Shown here: positions 48,804-59,873 of the stretch, in pieces
Layout: each line of letters begins with the position of its first letter
Position numbering within the stretch: the first letter of the stretch is position 1
NCBI GenBank assembly: GCA_019787685.1
Contig: JAHNUO010000003.1
Span: forward strand, 1,860,001-1,924,000
Direction of reading: 5' to 3'
DNA: 64,000 nucleotides
Source of the DNA: Chiua virens
Lineage: Eukaryota > Basidiomycota > Agaricomycetes > Boletales > Boletaceae
Made by a program: the position numbers and the translations under genes
The notes under the pieces: generated by a model
The model's database searches: none
What the model was told of the DNA's origin: nothing
The model's input: only the letters and a program-made list of their open reading frames with translations

Positions 48804-50767
48804 CTTGGATCACCCAAGGAGGATGAGACGAGGATGAGTGAGCCTGAGTCAGTATTGGCAACCGTTCTAATTGATAACAGAGTACTAAAGTGGACCGTCC
48901 GATTTGGCCCAATGGCTTTGATGTCATCATCATTCGCATTCGTAAGTCGATCTAAATGAATAAATCCTGCCAGTCGAGCCCAGTTCCTTTGCTAGCAAGA
49001 GTGGTCTACCTGTAAGAAGTCTTGGCGGCAAGGCGGAAAGTGATAGTCACGCGGGCCGGCGATACCCGGAATCTGAAACTCCGAATCGAACCACTATTTC
49101 CGTTCCAAGGTGCGCACTCCCTTGGATCCGTTCCCATCGCCCGCTTCGAAGATCTATGTCAACGAGTACCAATTTGGCAAGTATGGTGTGGAACCACCTA
49201 CTATTTGCTTGACATAAGCTTCCTCCTTCTGATGACGGTTGTCCCGCATAGTGAATAGTGTTGGTCCTCAGGTGTCCTTCCATCCGTAAGTAATGTCGAG
49301 CAGCATGCTGACAATCGTGAACCAACCTATGCCGAGCTGGATCCCTCGGTCCGCCACAGAGTCTTCAGGTGAGATGGTCATGAAAAAAGTCAATGCGTAG
49401 CCACCACTATCCAGAGAGCTACAAAGATCCAGCGTGAGTAGCACTGCAATGCTAGCGCATAGTATGATAATGCGCTCTTTTCTGCCTGTGTCTGTGAGTC
49501 CATTTTGACATGTATTTTGTGTTCTGAACTGGCAAAACCATTGTAATGTTAACGAAGGGACTTGGTTTCGTGCCTAAGACAGTCATGTATATGAATTATG
49601 CCAGCGAGCTGACGTTCAAATTGTGGTATGGTCCTCAAACGTCGTAGAGTGATTCGGACAGCGCTGCGCTCTGCATACGGAGTCAAGCTTCAAGCTCAAG
49701 TTTCAATGCTCACTGAGCCCGCTCAAGCTCATTAAATGCACATCATGCAAAGTAGTTGTCCTGCATGTCAAAGGCTCGCGCTGGATAGGACAGCTAGTTA
49801 CTTTTGTGCTCACTGGCAGCCTGATGAACAGCATTACTATGGACACTAGTTATCTACTAGGTACCTTTAATTGGAGAAATTTACATGCGGTGCACGGGCA
49901 CAGCTTGTAAACAAGTAGTACGCAGAGGAATCATGATATCATCGTCATTTGAAAAACCACCACCGTGACGTGTGACTGCGTTTTGACATCGTCAGCATCA
50001 ACTTTTTTGGCGCACTGCGCGCGGCCCCAAGGAAGAACACGGTGAGGAAGGTGAGTGCAAGCGGCCCGGGAGGAACGCAAGAGTGCCAGTGGGAGAGGAG
50101 CATTGAACAATGGACTTGCTTCAAGAAAGGGCACAAGGCGACGGCATATGCATGGGCGCTTCACCAACCGCCGTGTCAATAGCTACGACGTCCGCTTGCG
50201 ACCCTGCGAATCTGCCGCTCATGCCAGTGGGTCCCCCTTCGGTTTTTTCCGACTCAACATGGAAACCGCGGTAATGGTCTACCCGTATGCATGGAAAACT
50301 TGTTCTTTGCTACGGCGCCGGCAAAACGGGAAGTAGTATCCTCGCGGACTGGCCCGGGCGAGACCACCCGCGGGATCTGAAACGGAATCGAAACGACCGT
50401 ATCAAGTGGATTACTAGATCCATCAGAACTTGCAACTTACCATCACCCGATCCATCTCGTCACCATGGTGTAGGGCTTTGCTACCCTTGTTAGTCCGAAC
50501 TCCCTAAAACTCGACCGTTCGGCCACGTGCGCATAGCTCAGAGGACCACATCAGGCGATTCAAGATCAGACGCAAAAATGACATTGTCAGTGATTGCTTT
50601 TCCGGATCGCACGGATGTGACCTAATGGAGTACTTTAAAGGCTCCATTCTCGGCTTAAGGATTCATTTGTATGAAGTGTTACGAGATGGTCAACAACTGA
50701 TAAAACGCTCGCTGGTACTTCCCCGGCTGTTGTACGCTCCCCGGGCTGAAATACGGACGAGCGATAT
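48804..50767. other. Gene-poor stretch containing a beta-galactosidase fragment
   Basis: Apart from the decayed beta-galactosidase piece at 49075-49372, I see no supported gene in about 2 kb. A box A-like tggcccaatgg occurs near 48904, but no matching box B or cloverleaf was found. The last part holds the promoter of the beta-galactosidase gene. Confidence 0.5.
49075..49372 (+). pseudogene. Decayed fragment of the 3' end of a GH35 beta-galactosidase gene
   Basis: The segment matches the 3' part of the intact gene downstream (54440-54905) piece by piece. Shared words are acttccgtt-like/ggt, gtaccaatttggcaa(g/a)ta(t/c)gg, agtgaa(t/c)agt(g/a)ttggtcctcaggtgtc, ccgtaagta(a/g)tgtcgagca and cctatgccg(a/g)(g/a)ctgga. 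About 190 bp present in the intact gene are missing between the last two. The intron (gtaagta) is retained, so this is a DNA-level duplicate. Confidence 0.8.
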
Positions 50768-53700
50768 GCTGTTCTCTGTGCCAGTGTTCATCGCGCTGTT
50801 GGGCGCGACTCTGTCACTAGCATCATCGAGACCCAGCATCAATCGCAACCTCCGTTTTGCAAGGCAACAAACAGATGGATTACAAAACAACGTACGGTAT
50901 ACTCGTCCCCTATACTCGTATGCCAGAGATGGCTATCTCATTGGCATGGTCCGATGTCCTCTAGGTAACATGGGATGAGTATTCCATCATGATCAACGGG
51001 GAACGTTTGTTCCTCTTCAGTGGCGAAATGCATCCATACCGGTACTCCCTCCTGAACACCTGTGTGATAATTCGATGTTCACACCGTTTCCCTAGGATGC
51101 CGGTGCAATCACTTCACTTGGATCTATTCCAGAAGGTCAAATCCATGGGCTTCAATACCGTATCGTTCTACGTGTTCTGGGGTATCCTGGAGCCAAAACA
51201 GGGTGAAATCTCTTTCGAGGGTTTCAGGGATTTGCAGCCGTGGTTCGATGCCGCCAGACAAGCGGGTATCTACCTCATGGCAAGACCCGGTGAGATTGCG
51301 GTGGAGTCGAGGCGAGGTGGGATCTGACGCCTTCTTGCACCCAGGTCCTTACATCAACGCTGAAACCACCGCTGGTGGGTTCCCAGGGTGGGGTACGTAC
51401 ACACCAGGCTTGTGGAGGACCTCAAACACGACCTACTTTGAGGCGTGGCAAAATTACGTTTCAAGCATCGGACAGATTCTTGCTGAAAACGAAATTACCA
51501 ACGGTGGTCCTGTTATCTTGATTCAGGTACTTAGTTCTCCGTCTCGTTGCGAAACTGCTTGTGTTGATGTGACATCCCGAACAGTCCGAAAATGAATACA
51601 CGGGTTTCGCTTCTGGGTATTCAGAGGATTTCGTGTATGAAACCCAACTGTTGACCGCTTGGGTGCGCCTGGAGCTCTTTGGTGCGCAACTCGACTCAGT
51701 TAGACTCTGTTTTAGCGAAACGCAGGGATCAAGGTGCCCATCACATTCAACGACGCCTCCCCTTCTGGCCACTACTTGAGCGTCAACATCTGGGGTGGGT
51801 CACGTTTCAAGTCAAGATTCTCGACCTCATTTCCATCCTATCCAGGTTACGATTCCTATCCGAATGGCTTTGACTGTTCTAACCCGTACACATGGGTCTC
51901 GTATGCTATCCCAAAGTAAGGTTTTCCCTTGTATCGGAACATTGCGTGATACACATCTATATATCGTAGCTGGCTCTGGGGAGCACATATGGAGTACACC
52001 CCGAACGAACCCAATAACGTGTATGAATTCCAAGGTGGTGCTTTCGACGGATGGTAAGTTGTTAAGACGTCACACAATTGTTCCTCACTTGTTGTCTTAG
52101 GGGCGGATCTGGTTACGACAGTTGCGCAATACTCACAGGTCCCGATTTTGAGCGAGGCAAGTAGTAATGTGTTGCAAGTTCAGCACACTAACCCAGCGGC
52201 CTATTACTACAGTGTTTTACAAGAGCGAGCTTGCCATGTCCACCGCATACCTCAATCTGTATATGTTGTATGGCGGCACAAACTGGGGTGGTATTGCCCA
52301 CCCTGGTGTGTATACATCTTATGACTACGTTCGTATCCATCCATCATATCCAAGTCGATTCCTGATCCATATTCTAGGGTTCTGCAATCGCTGAAGACCG
52401 TACACTTCGTGAAAAATATTATGAACTAAAGCTACAGGCCAACTTCCTTCGTGTCAGCCCAGCTTATCTCACTACACGACCAATGAATGTAAACTCCAAT
52501 CAAGGCGCATTCACGGGCAACTCAGCCCTCGTGACGACACAATTACTGGATGTCGTCGGAAATGTTACTGGGTTTTATGTCATTAGGTTGGTGTCATACC
52601 CGCGTGTTCTCTTCCCTCTGCGGAGATAACTCACTCTTGGTAATCTAAAAAGACAAATGGATGCATCCTCGAACTTCCAGGAGATGTATACGCTAACTCT
52701 CCCGACGAGTATCGGGAATCTGACCATTCCCCAACTCGGTGGACAGCTCATACTTAATGGAAAGGATTCCAAGGTACACGTTGTCGACTACGCCGCCGGT
52801 TCCAGTCATTTGCTGTACTCCACTGGGGAAGTCATGACCTGGTATGTGATTCCGTTGCCTGCCTTATCTCCGCGCTGACAGAAACTTGACATTAGGGCGA
52901 CTATCGATGGCCGTGATGTCATTATCATCTACGGAAATCATGGCGAGCTACACGAGACGGCGTTCAAGTTCAACTCTACCAGCGTACCAAGCGCTATTGT
53001 CGTTTCAGGAACGCAGTCCATAAAAACAGAGATGATCGATTCAACAAACCTCGTTCTTCAATACACAACATCTGGACAGGCGGTCGTGGAAGTCGGCAAT
53101 GTCTTACTGTATATCTCGGGTAAGGTCTATCTTGACTGGGAGATGCACGATGTTGATTATGGACAGACCGCGCCAATGCCTACGAATTCTGGGTGATGTA
53201 CCCTCCGTCCACTGGTTCCTTTGCGAACTACAGTACCACGAACCCAATCCTAATTAAGGGCGGGTACCTTATCCGTTCCGCTCAGATATCTGGGGGTACG
53301 CTTGAGATTACCGGTGATCTGAACAGCACAGCGTCGTTTGAGATTATCGCTCCCACTGCGTCCTCCAAACAAGTGACCTTCAACGGCGAACTGCTGGCGC
53401 TACAAGTTACCAGTTACGGCACATTGACTTCATCAAAGACAGTATCGTTGCCTTCGATCCAGCTGCCAGATCTTGAAAGCTCGACATGGGTGCGCTGTTT
53501 ACAATGCTTTTCGTCTACCACGAGTTGATCTGTTCCGCAAGAAAACCGCCGACTCACTTCCGGAAATCGATCCTAATTACGACGACACCCTTTGGACGAC
53601 GGCCAATCACACCACCACAGTCAACCCCACGCAACCCAGCACGCCTGTTGTCCTCTATGCTGGTGATTATGAATTTCACACTGGCAACATCATCTGGCGT

Positions 53701-54910
53701 GCACACTTTACTTCTACCGGGTCGGAAACGGGGTTCACAGTCAACATACAGGGAGGGAGTGCATTCGGGTACTCTGTATGGCTTGATCAGACGTTCTTGG
53801 GTTCATGGGTCGGAGATCCCGTCCACACCAATTACGAGAGCACGTTCGATTTTCCGGGAACTCAAGGGCTCGTCGGCGGTGGTCAATACGTGCTTACGAT
53901 CCTGCAGGACCACATGGGTTATGAGGAGGACTGGACAGCTGCGAGCGACGGCTTTAAGACGCCGAGAGGTATCCTAAGCTATTCGTTTGTCGACGGTCCT
54001 GGTACGGAAGTTAGCACTTGGAAAGTTGCGGGGAATCTGGGAGGAGAGAGCGTAAGTCTGATTGCATTCTTATTGTGTTGACCGGTCAAGTTGATGTGTT
54101 ATCGTCGTCTGGCAGTATATCGACACGACGCGTGGACCACTCAATGAAGGAGGGCTGTATGGTGAACGAGTGGGTAAGTGATGGCGCGTCTGTGGGCCGC
54201 TGCGCTTACTGATGGGACTTGTGCAAGGATGGCACCTACCCGGATTCCCTGATGACACATGGGACCAAGTCTCGCCTACAACCGGAATTTCTGAAGCTGG
54301 TGTTCGTTTTTACAGGTGTGCACAAACGTGCTTTGTCCGCATGACGTTGGCAGATCCACACATCTAGGACCACGTTCACGCTTGATGTCCCTGCCGGGGT
54401 CGACTATCCGATGGCACTCGTCGTGTCCAATAACACGGTGAACCCCTACTTCCGTTCTCAGGTAGGCTCGCTCCCGTTTCCCTCAGTGGGATGCGTTCTC
54501 ATCACCCGCTCCCCGTTACGCCTCAAGTTCTACGTAAACGGGTACCAATTTGGCAAATACGGTGTGTAACGCGCTACTCTTCGCTGGCCATGTGATCGTC
54601 CTTAAAATTCGATAACGATCCTCTTGCGTAGTGAACAGTATTGGTCCTCAGGTGTCTTTCCCGGTCCGTAAGTAGTGTCGAGCATTATTCTGACAAGTTC
54701 TTGGCGGCAATTGACGTCTCCGTGACCCCAGCCCAAGGTATCCTGAATTACAAGGGTTCTAACACGCTCGCTGTCACGCTCTGGGCTCAAGGGGGAGGAG
54801 GCGCCCAACTCAGTTCGCTTTCGCTCGAGACGACGGCACTGATAGAGAGCAGTATGCCAACCGTCGTGAATCAGCCTATGCCGGACTGGACGCGTCGGTC
54901 CGCGGCATGA
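50768..54910 (+). CDS. lacA: Secreted beta-galactosidase, glycoside hydrolase family 35
   Basis: Extracellular enzyme releasing terminal beta-galactose from plant polysaccharides or galactosides. A signal peptide ([20 protein letters not shown]) opens the protein. The TIM barrel follows: [66 protein letters not shown] (acid/base Glu in NEY, split by an intron), [13 protein letters not shown] (probable nucleophile Glu) and [17 protein letters not shown]. Jelly-roll beta domains follow with several N-glycosylation sites (for example [17 protein letters not shown]), and the end is PDWTRRSAA at 54910. About eighteen short introns are needed. All junctions I checked keep the frame, for example ESSTW joined to KTADSLPEI. 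Length (around 1000 aa) and domain order fit fungal LacA-type GH35 enzymes. Confidence 0.9.
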
Positions 54911-55794
54911 ACGCTTGAGCCGTTTCCAGCTGAGGTGCTCGTGAAGGCAGGCGGAGTGCATTGGAGTCACAGTGGTAATGTATAACTACTATCAACTCTT
55001 CAAGTTGCCAAGGCAGTGACACTTTAACGTCTACGTATCTATCCCCGTATAAAGTGAATCCGAACAATCATGACTATCAGAGAAATAGCAGGATCCAATC
55101 AGACGGGTACGGTGACGATACTATCGCATAGTACAGTCGTCGTTTTCTATCGGCCATGACTTGGAGCCCATGTTGACAGATCGGACTCGCCTAGCAACGA
55201 ATGTGCCAAGTAACTCAGTTATGTACATAATTCAACCAAGTTGAAGCAACGCCGACTCAGACGTCTTGCTGGCAGCGGACTGACCATCGTATGCCAGCTG
55301 GGGGATACAGTCAGGGGTGACATGCATGACACACCGGGGATTGATCACGCACGCTCTTCTCCCGGGGTCCCGTGATTCCACTATCGCGCCTGCGAATGAG
55401 ATCACTACCCACTGTCTTCGGCGACTTCGCGCCGATTTTTTTACGGCCACGATTGGAGGAAGTCATGGTCACATCGTGCCCGGGCTATGACTACGGGGCG
55501 CTACCTGTGGGCGACTTTTTAGAGAACTCGAAAAGACGGGAATAAATGAACAAATGTGTTACCCGTATTCTTGGCAACATAGTATTGAAGCCTACTCTAA
55601 GAAGAGTAAGGAGCCTCGAGGCTAGCAATGCCAGTGAGACTAACTCGGTCGATGATCTCGCGTGAGCAGCGCCGAGTATCAGAAAAGGGGAGAGATGCAA
55701 AATGGACACACGATTTATATCGTGTTAGACTAAAATGCGTTATGTGCATATCGACCCCCAGTCCCATACACCTGGCAGGCACATGGCCACCGTG
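54911..55794. other. Intergenic, no gene seen
   Basis: Downstream of the beta-galactosidase gene and before the ORC1-like fragment. Short frames only; nothing recognised. Confidence 0.5.
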
Positions 55795-56002
55795 ACTCCG
55801 TTCTAGACGACTACCAGGCTTTTACGGAAAATGAAGATTAGAAACTAGTCTGACCTACAGACCGTGTTTTACCGTTCGTTTACGCTTGTTTCAGTGTCGG
55901 GGACACCGTGTGCATCTCAGCGGGAAATACCAAGTATGATAGCGTCGGGAGTCGTCTCTGTGAGCTCAAGGGCATATGAGACGGACGAATAAGAAGGGAC
56001 GC
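55795..56002 (+). pseudogene. Decayed partial copy of ORC1 (BAH-domain part)
   Basis: Matches the intact ORC1 gene (about 60005-60290) in the same orientation: agacgactaccaggc, gaaaatgaagatt, tgacctacagaccgtgtttt, then ggggacaccgtgtgcatctc, aataccaagtatgatag and gagctcaag. A stretch of roughly 90 bp between tttac and tcggggacacc is missing. The codon for Trp in NEDWKP is now TAG, and further stops follow, so it cannot be translated. Confidence 0.85.
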
Positions 56003-56254
56003 AGGCCAAAGCCGCCACGGGACTTCATCCACTGACTCATCCCACTGAGGTGCCAACTTTGTGAATAACATGAAAATGCAGCATGCCCTTCCTCTCGAAT
56101 TCCGGACCAACGTAGAGCTATACCAGGAGTTTGTCCGGGAGCAGACCCAGAATCAATTGTAGAATACCACAGTTCGCCGGGTCGCTCCCGAGTCTCCACT
56201 ACAGTGAGATTGTGTTCCTGTGACCTGAATGACGAAGTGAGGGTCCAAAGCAAA

Positions 56255-57044
56255 TACAGTCGACTCCCACATCAGCGATACGTAGTATAAGCGATACTCC
56301 CTCATAATGTATGGGTTTCTGAATTTCCCGACTTGGTTTGCGGGGATTTCGGACAATAAGGAATAACTCTCCCATACCAGATATCCGACTCGGATAGGGT
56401 TTTCTTGTGGTCATAACCGATAAAACACCCGGATAATACTATATTAGGAAATCACATTATATAATTTTTTCAAACTCGACATGACAACGAAGGCAAGAAT
56501 GGCCCCCTTTCGTTCCGACACTGAAGAAAGAGCTCGAGAAAGCTCTGGACCAACTCGAGTCAACCGGTGTCCTCCAGCCTTTGAACCGTATGAGCATTAC
56601 CGAGCTCCTCAACCCAAACACAGAGATGCACAACATCTTCGAGGCAACCGACGAAGACATCTTCCAGGCGGTTATGGATGCGCGTACAGAGCAGGAAAAG
56701 GGTGACTTGGATGCTGATGCTGATGCCGAAACACTGGCTGCCTCGTCGCACCCGAAAGGAAATGCTTGAGGCCGTGTTTGTGTTGCAGGAAGCTATCGAG
56801 TACATGTTGTGCACGTTTGGGCAGCAGACGAACTAGTGGGATGCGAAACATGACGTCGTAGCATGTTTCAAGGTCACAGATTATTTTTGCTCGTACTTAG
56901 CTTCGTAGCACGTTAGATTTGATGTTAACCAATACTATTCACGAGTGTTTACCAATTTGCCTCAGAAGGCTGACGAATACTCCCTCATAGTGTATACCTT
57001 CAGGCGTGTCCCGAGAGCTATCGCTTATGTGGGAGTCGACTGTA
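56255..57044 (+). mobile_element. pogo/Tigger-like DNA transposon remnant with terminal inverted repeats
   Basis: The ends are 26-bp inverted repeats (56255-56280 and 57019-57044) differing at one position, both starting TACAGTCGACTCCCACAT at the outer end. TA at each outer end fits the TA target duplication of Tc1/mariner-pogo elements. The total length is only 790 bp. The inside carries the 3' end of a transposase gene (about 56460-56836) and little else, so the element is a deletion derivative that cannot move by itself. Confidence 0.8.
56460..56836 (+). pseudogene. C-terminal fragment of a Tigger/pogo (CENP-B-like) DDE transposase
   Basis: Pieces read LKKELEKALDQLESTGVLQP, then MSITELLNPNTEMHNIFEAT, DEDIFQAVMDARTEQEKGDL and (in another frame) RKEMLEAVFVLQEAIEYML. 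This is the acidic helical tail seen after the DDE catalytic domain in basidiomycete Tigger-type transposases. The catalytic and DNA-binding parts are absent, and the frame is broken near 56745. Confidence 0.7.
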
Positions 57045-57250
57045 CCGTGATCCCGTCAGAAGTTCTCACCATCATTCGGACCTCAGATTTCTTTGACCGC
57101 CCTAACACAAGAAAGGTGTGTGGGGGGACCGATTCGGATGGTTCGTGTACGTCCTGTAGCCAGGAGGGCTCACAAGCCTCTCGCTAAACCGTTACAAATT
57201 AATGACATTCTGACCCACATCTAAGTATTTTATTGTGGCATCCAAGTTAT

Positions 57251-59253
57251 TCATAGTTTAGCTTGTCCACCTTTTACGGCGGCGTGACTTTTTCTGCCTC
57301 GAAGCGACTTGGCATGGGGACGCCCAAGATACCACGATACTGCCCCCTTAATTTCATCCATCCATTCCTTCACGACTGCTTCTTCGAATACGTTGCTGTC
57401 ATAAAAACTATAGAAGTGCAGTTGTCCACCTGTACTCCATGCGCCAAGGTAAAGCTCTGCGGGGCGCGTATGCAGATATACCTTGATGTCTTGTATCACG
57501 ATTTTCGGGGCGCAATCTGTTCCGGAATCGGCCGAAGTTATTGGGGTCGATGAAGGGAACGAAGACAAAGGAGGTGCAATATATCCCACCTTGGATGGGT
57601 GTGGAATGAAAGAAAATGGGGAAAGCGGATGTGTGGGTGGCAAGGGGTATTCTAAGGGCAGTATCGGATCCAACTACCAGTAACGGTCAACGACAGAAAT
57701 CAGAAGATGCAGTAGAGACGCACATTACCGAAACTGGAGCCTCCATGGGCTAGCGTTACAGGGATATCCATGACCGCAAGAACCTCGTCGTCCTCGTTTT
57801 CATGTTTGTCATGTTTGAAGGCTTGGATGTGTTCCAACCATTGCAAAGTAGTTTGCCGAAATAACATACGAAGTAGCACGTGCCACGCATGAACAAGCTC
57901 GATAAATAGAGGATGCTGGAAAATCGCGTCCGCCTGCCTCTTGACAAATTCAGCGCGATGCTGGAACCGGTCGAACGTGAGGAGCTCCGAGAATGGCGGT
58001 GCGCCATCCGACAAACCAGGGTTCTGTCCATGGGGCTGGTAACGTTCCTCTGTTTTACCGAGTGGCATGAATGGCAGGCAGTAAAAGAAAGTCCCAATGG
58101 ATGTCGTAGATTCTCCGCCTCCACCTTTCTCGAACCATGCTTTATCGAGATACGGACGCAGGCTAAACGGACCTCCAATAATTTGCGGCTCTTTTTTCCG
58201 ATAAGCCCACTCTTCCTTAGATATATCACCACGCAAGTACCGTCGGTAAAGCAATCGAGTCATGGCCACTTGTGCGAGTGCGAGATAAGCATTTCCAAAT
58301 GTAACTTTGTGTCGACGACAGTTGGCAAACACAGCAGCGGTCTCTTCAGCTGTGATAGATATGCTCATGCGGCGAGGTCGTGCTGCGATGAAGGGTGTCG
58401 AGGGTGTGAGACGACATGGCAGCGTATGGCCACCCTACAAATAACGATTACGTTGGCAAAATGGGCAAGTCTACAATTCAAAAGAACCACTTACGCGTAT
58501 CTTTTCCATCCGCGATTGGAATATGATTGTTGCAACAGCCTTTCGCCACCGTCGTCTTGCCGAACTAAGCGAGCGAAGTTGGATAGGTTCTCGTTCTGCC
58601 AAGGGAATCGCCATCGCCAATCTTTCCTCCAATGGAAGCTGCACAGGCTCTGGTTCTCCTCCCCGCGCGAGCGTGTCCAAGAGGCACCGCGCAAAACCGC
58701 TCATCGCAGTCACATCCGTGACGCAATGTGCTGTCGAGGTCATCAAGTGCAGAATGTCGTTTTTCCCAACCTCACGAAAGACATGCAGCTGAGTCAACAA
58801 GTCCTGTGAGAGTGAACGCGGACCGTCCAAGATCTCATGCACTCGGCTGTCCACCTCCTCTGGAGACGCCACCTGCCCGAAGACAATTTCACGCGGTCTG
58901 AGCACAGCGAGCTCGCGTTCCCGGACAATGAAATGAGGCTCCAAAAGGAATGGAGGGATGCCTTCTTGCAAGTTTGGTGCGCTTCTGAGAGTAGTACCTG
59001 GGGTTGCTTGTAAGGTGGCGCCAACGAGGGGATGACGCCTCTTTGTAGACAGCCATGCCTTGATGATGTTGGCATCCGAAAAGAGTTGTGCGTCCTTAGC
59101 ACCACTTGACAGCTGGAGGACAAGCCGGAGATGGCCGTCCGTCGACCCGTCACATAGGCTAACCCAGGTGAAGGAACTCTCTAACGCGTCTAGCGGACGA
59201 TGGAAGGTGCAACCTTGGGACAGATGAGTGTCGAGCGATGTCCAGCCAGCCAT
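57251..59253 (-). CDS. CoA-dependent acyltransferase/condensation-like protein
   Basis: Three exons: ATG at 59253 (MAGWTSLDTHLSQGCTF) to about 58491, 58370 region to about 57730, and 57673 region to 57251. The first exon has the two-domain acyltransferase layout with LHLMTSTAHCVTDVTAMSGF, where H..xD stands at the position of the HxxxDG catalytic motif. The second exon reads RRMSISITAEETAAVFANCR, HKVTFGNAYLALAQVAMTRL, FFYCLPFMPLG and MDIPVTLAHGGSSFGN. The third has IVIQDIKVYLHTRPAELYLG and GQLHFYSFYDSNVFEEAV. The second half resembles trichothecene 15-O-acetyltransferase-type and condensation-domain relatives. The substrate is unknown, and the Gly of HxxxDG is replaced, so activity is not certain. 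It diverges from ORC1. Confidence 0.65.
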
Positions 59254-59873
59254 TGAATGTTGATGAATCCGTTGGAGAGGTGGATTAAGCAACGGGAGGA
59301 ACCTATATCCAAAGTGTTAGACAGCCTTGAGTCATCACAATTCGGGACCCATCCACTTATACAATTTTTTGTCTGTGATGCCACCATAGCTCGGGTACCA
59401 GTCGGATACACTGCAGGTCCGGGTCGTCAGTTGCTGAGTGCTGTACGTCACGGTTACGAATGTCGACGTCCCATGCCGAATCCGTCGAAGCCAACGTTGT
59501 GCATTTTACCCACTGATAGTAACTGCGCACGAACTTGAACACAGTCTTTGCCAGGCTCAGAAGAATACTGACATCGGAATCAGAATAATGAGATGTGAAA
59601 GACTCGATCGATGTAATTGGTGGAACTAGACATACCCTCGGCGAATATGAACGAGACGATCCGATGGCTGGTCATGACTCTGAATCAGTACTCAGTGGTC
59701 GGAGATTGGTCTGAGACCAAGAACCAAGAAAAAGCTTTTTGTAGGACCCTTGATTACCTTTTTATTATTATCGACTTTGAGGGCTCTGATTGGAGGCAAC
59801 GTCGTAAAGTGCTCCTCCAGATAGGTGTGAAACGCGTGTCGTGACTCACGTGACTATCACGCTCTATACCATC
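59254..59873. promoter_or_regulatory. Divergent intergenic region between the acyltransferase-like gene and ORC1
   Basis: About 620 bp between two start codons on opposite strands; both promoters must lie here. No coding frame is supported, and no specific site is assigned. Confidence 0.45.

Noticed and set aside
48885..48990. Possible tRNA gene (box A-like tggcccaatgg near 48904)
   Set aside because: No box B at proper spacing and no foldable acceptor or anticodon stem.
55795..57044. ORC1 fragment captured by the Tigger-like element
   Set aside because: The fragment ends about 250 bp before the left inverted repeat at 56255, so it lies outside the element; transposon capture is not supported.
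57913..58809. 298-codon plus-strand frame
   Set aside because: It runs antisense through two exons and an intron of the acyltransferase-like gene and shows no recognisable domain.
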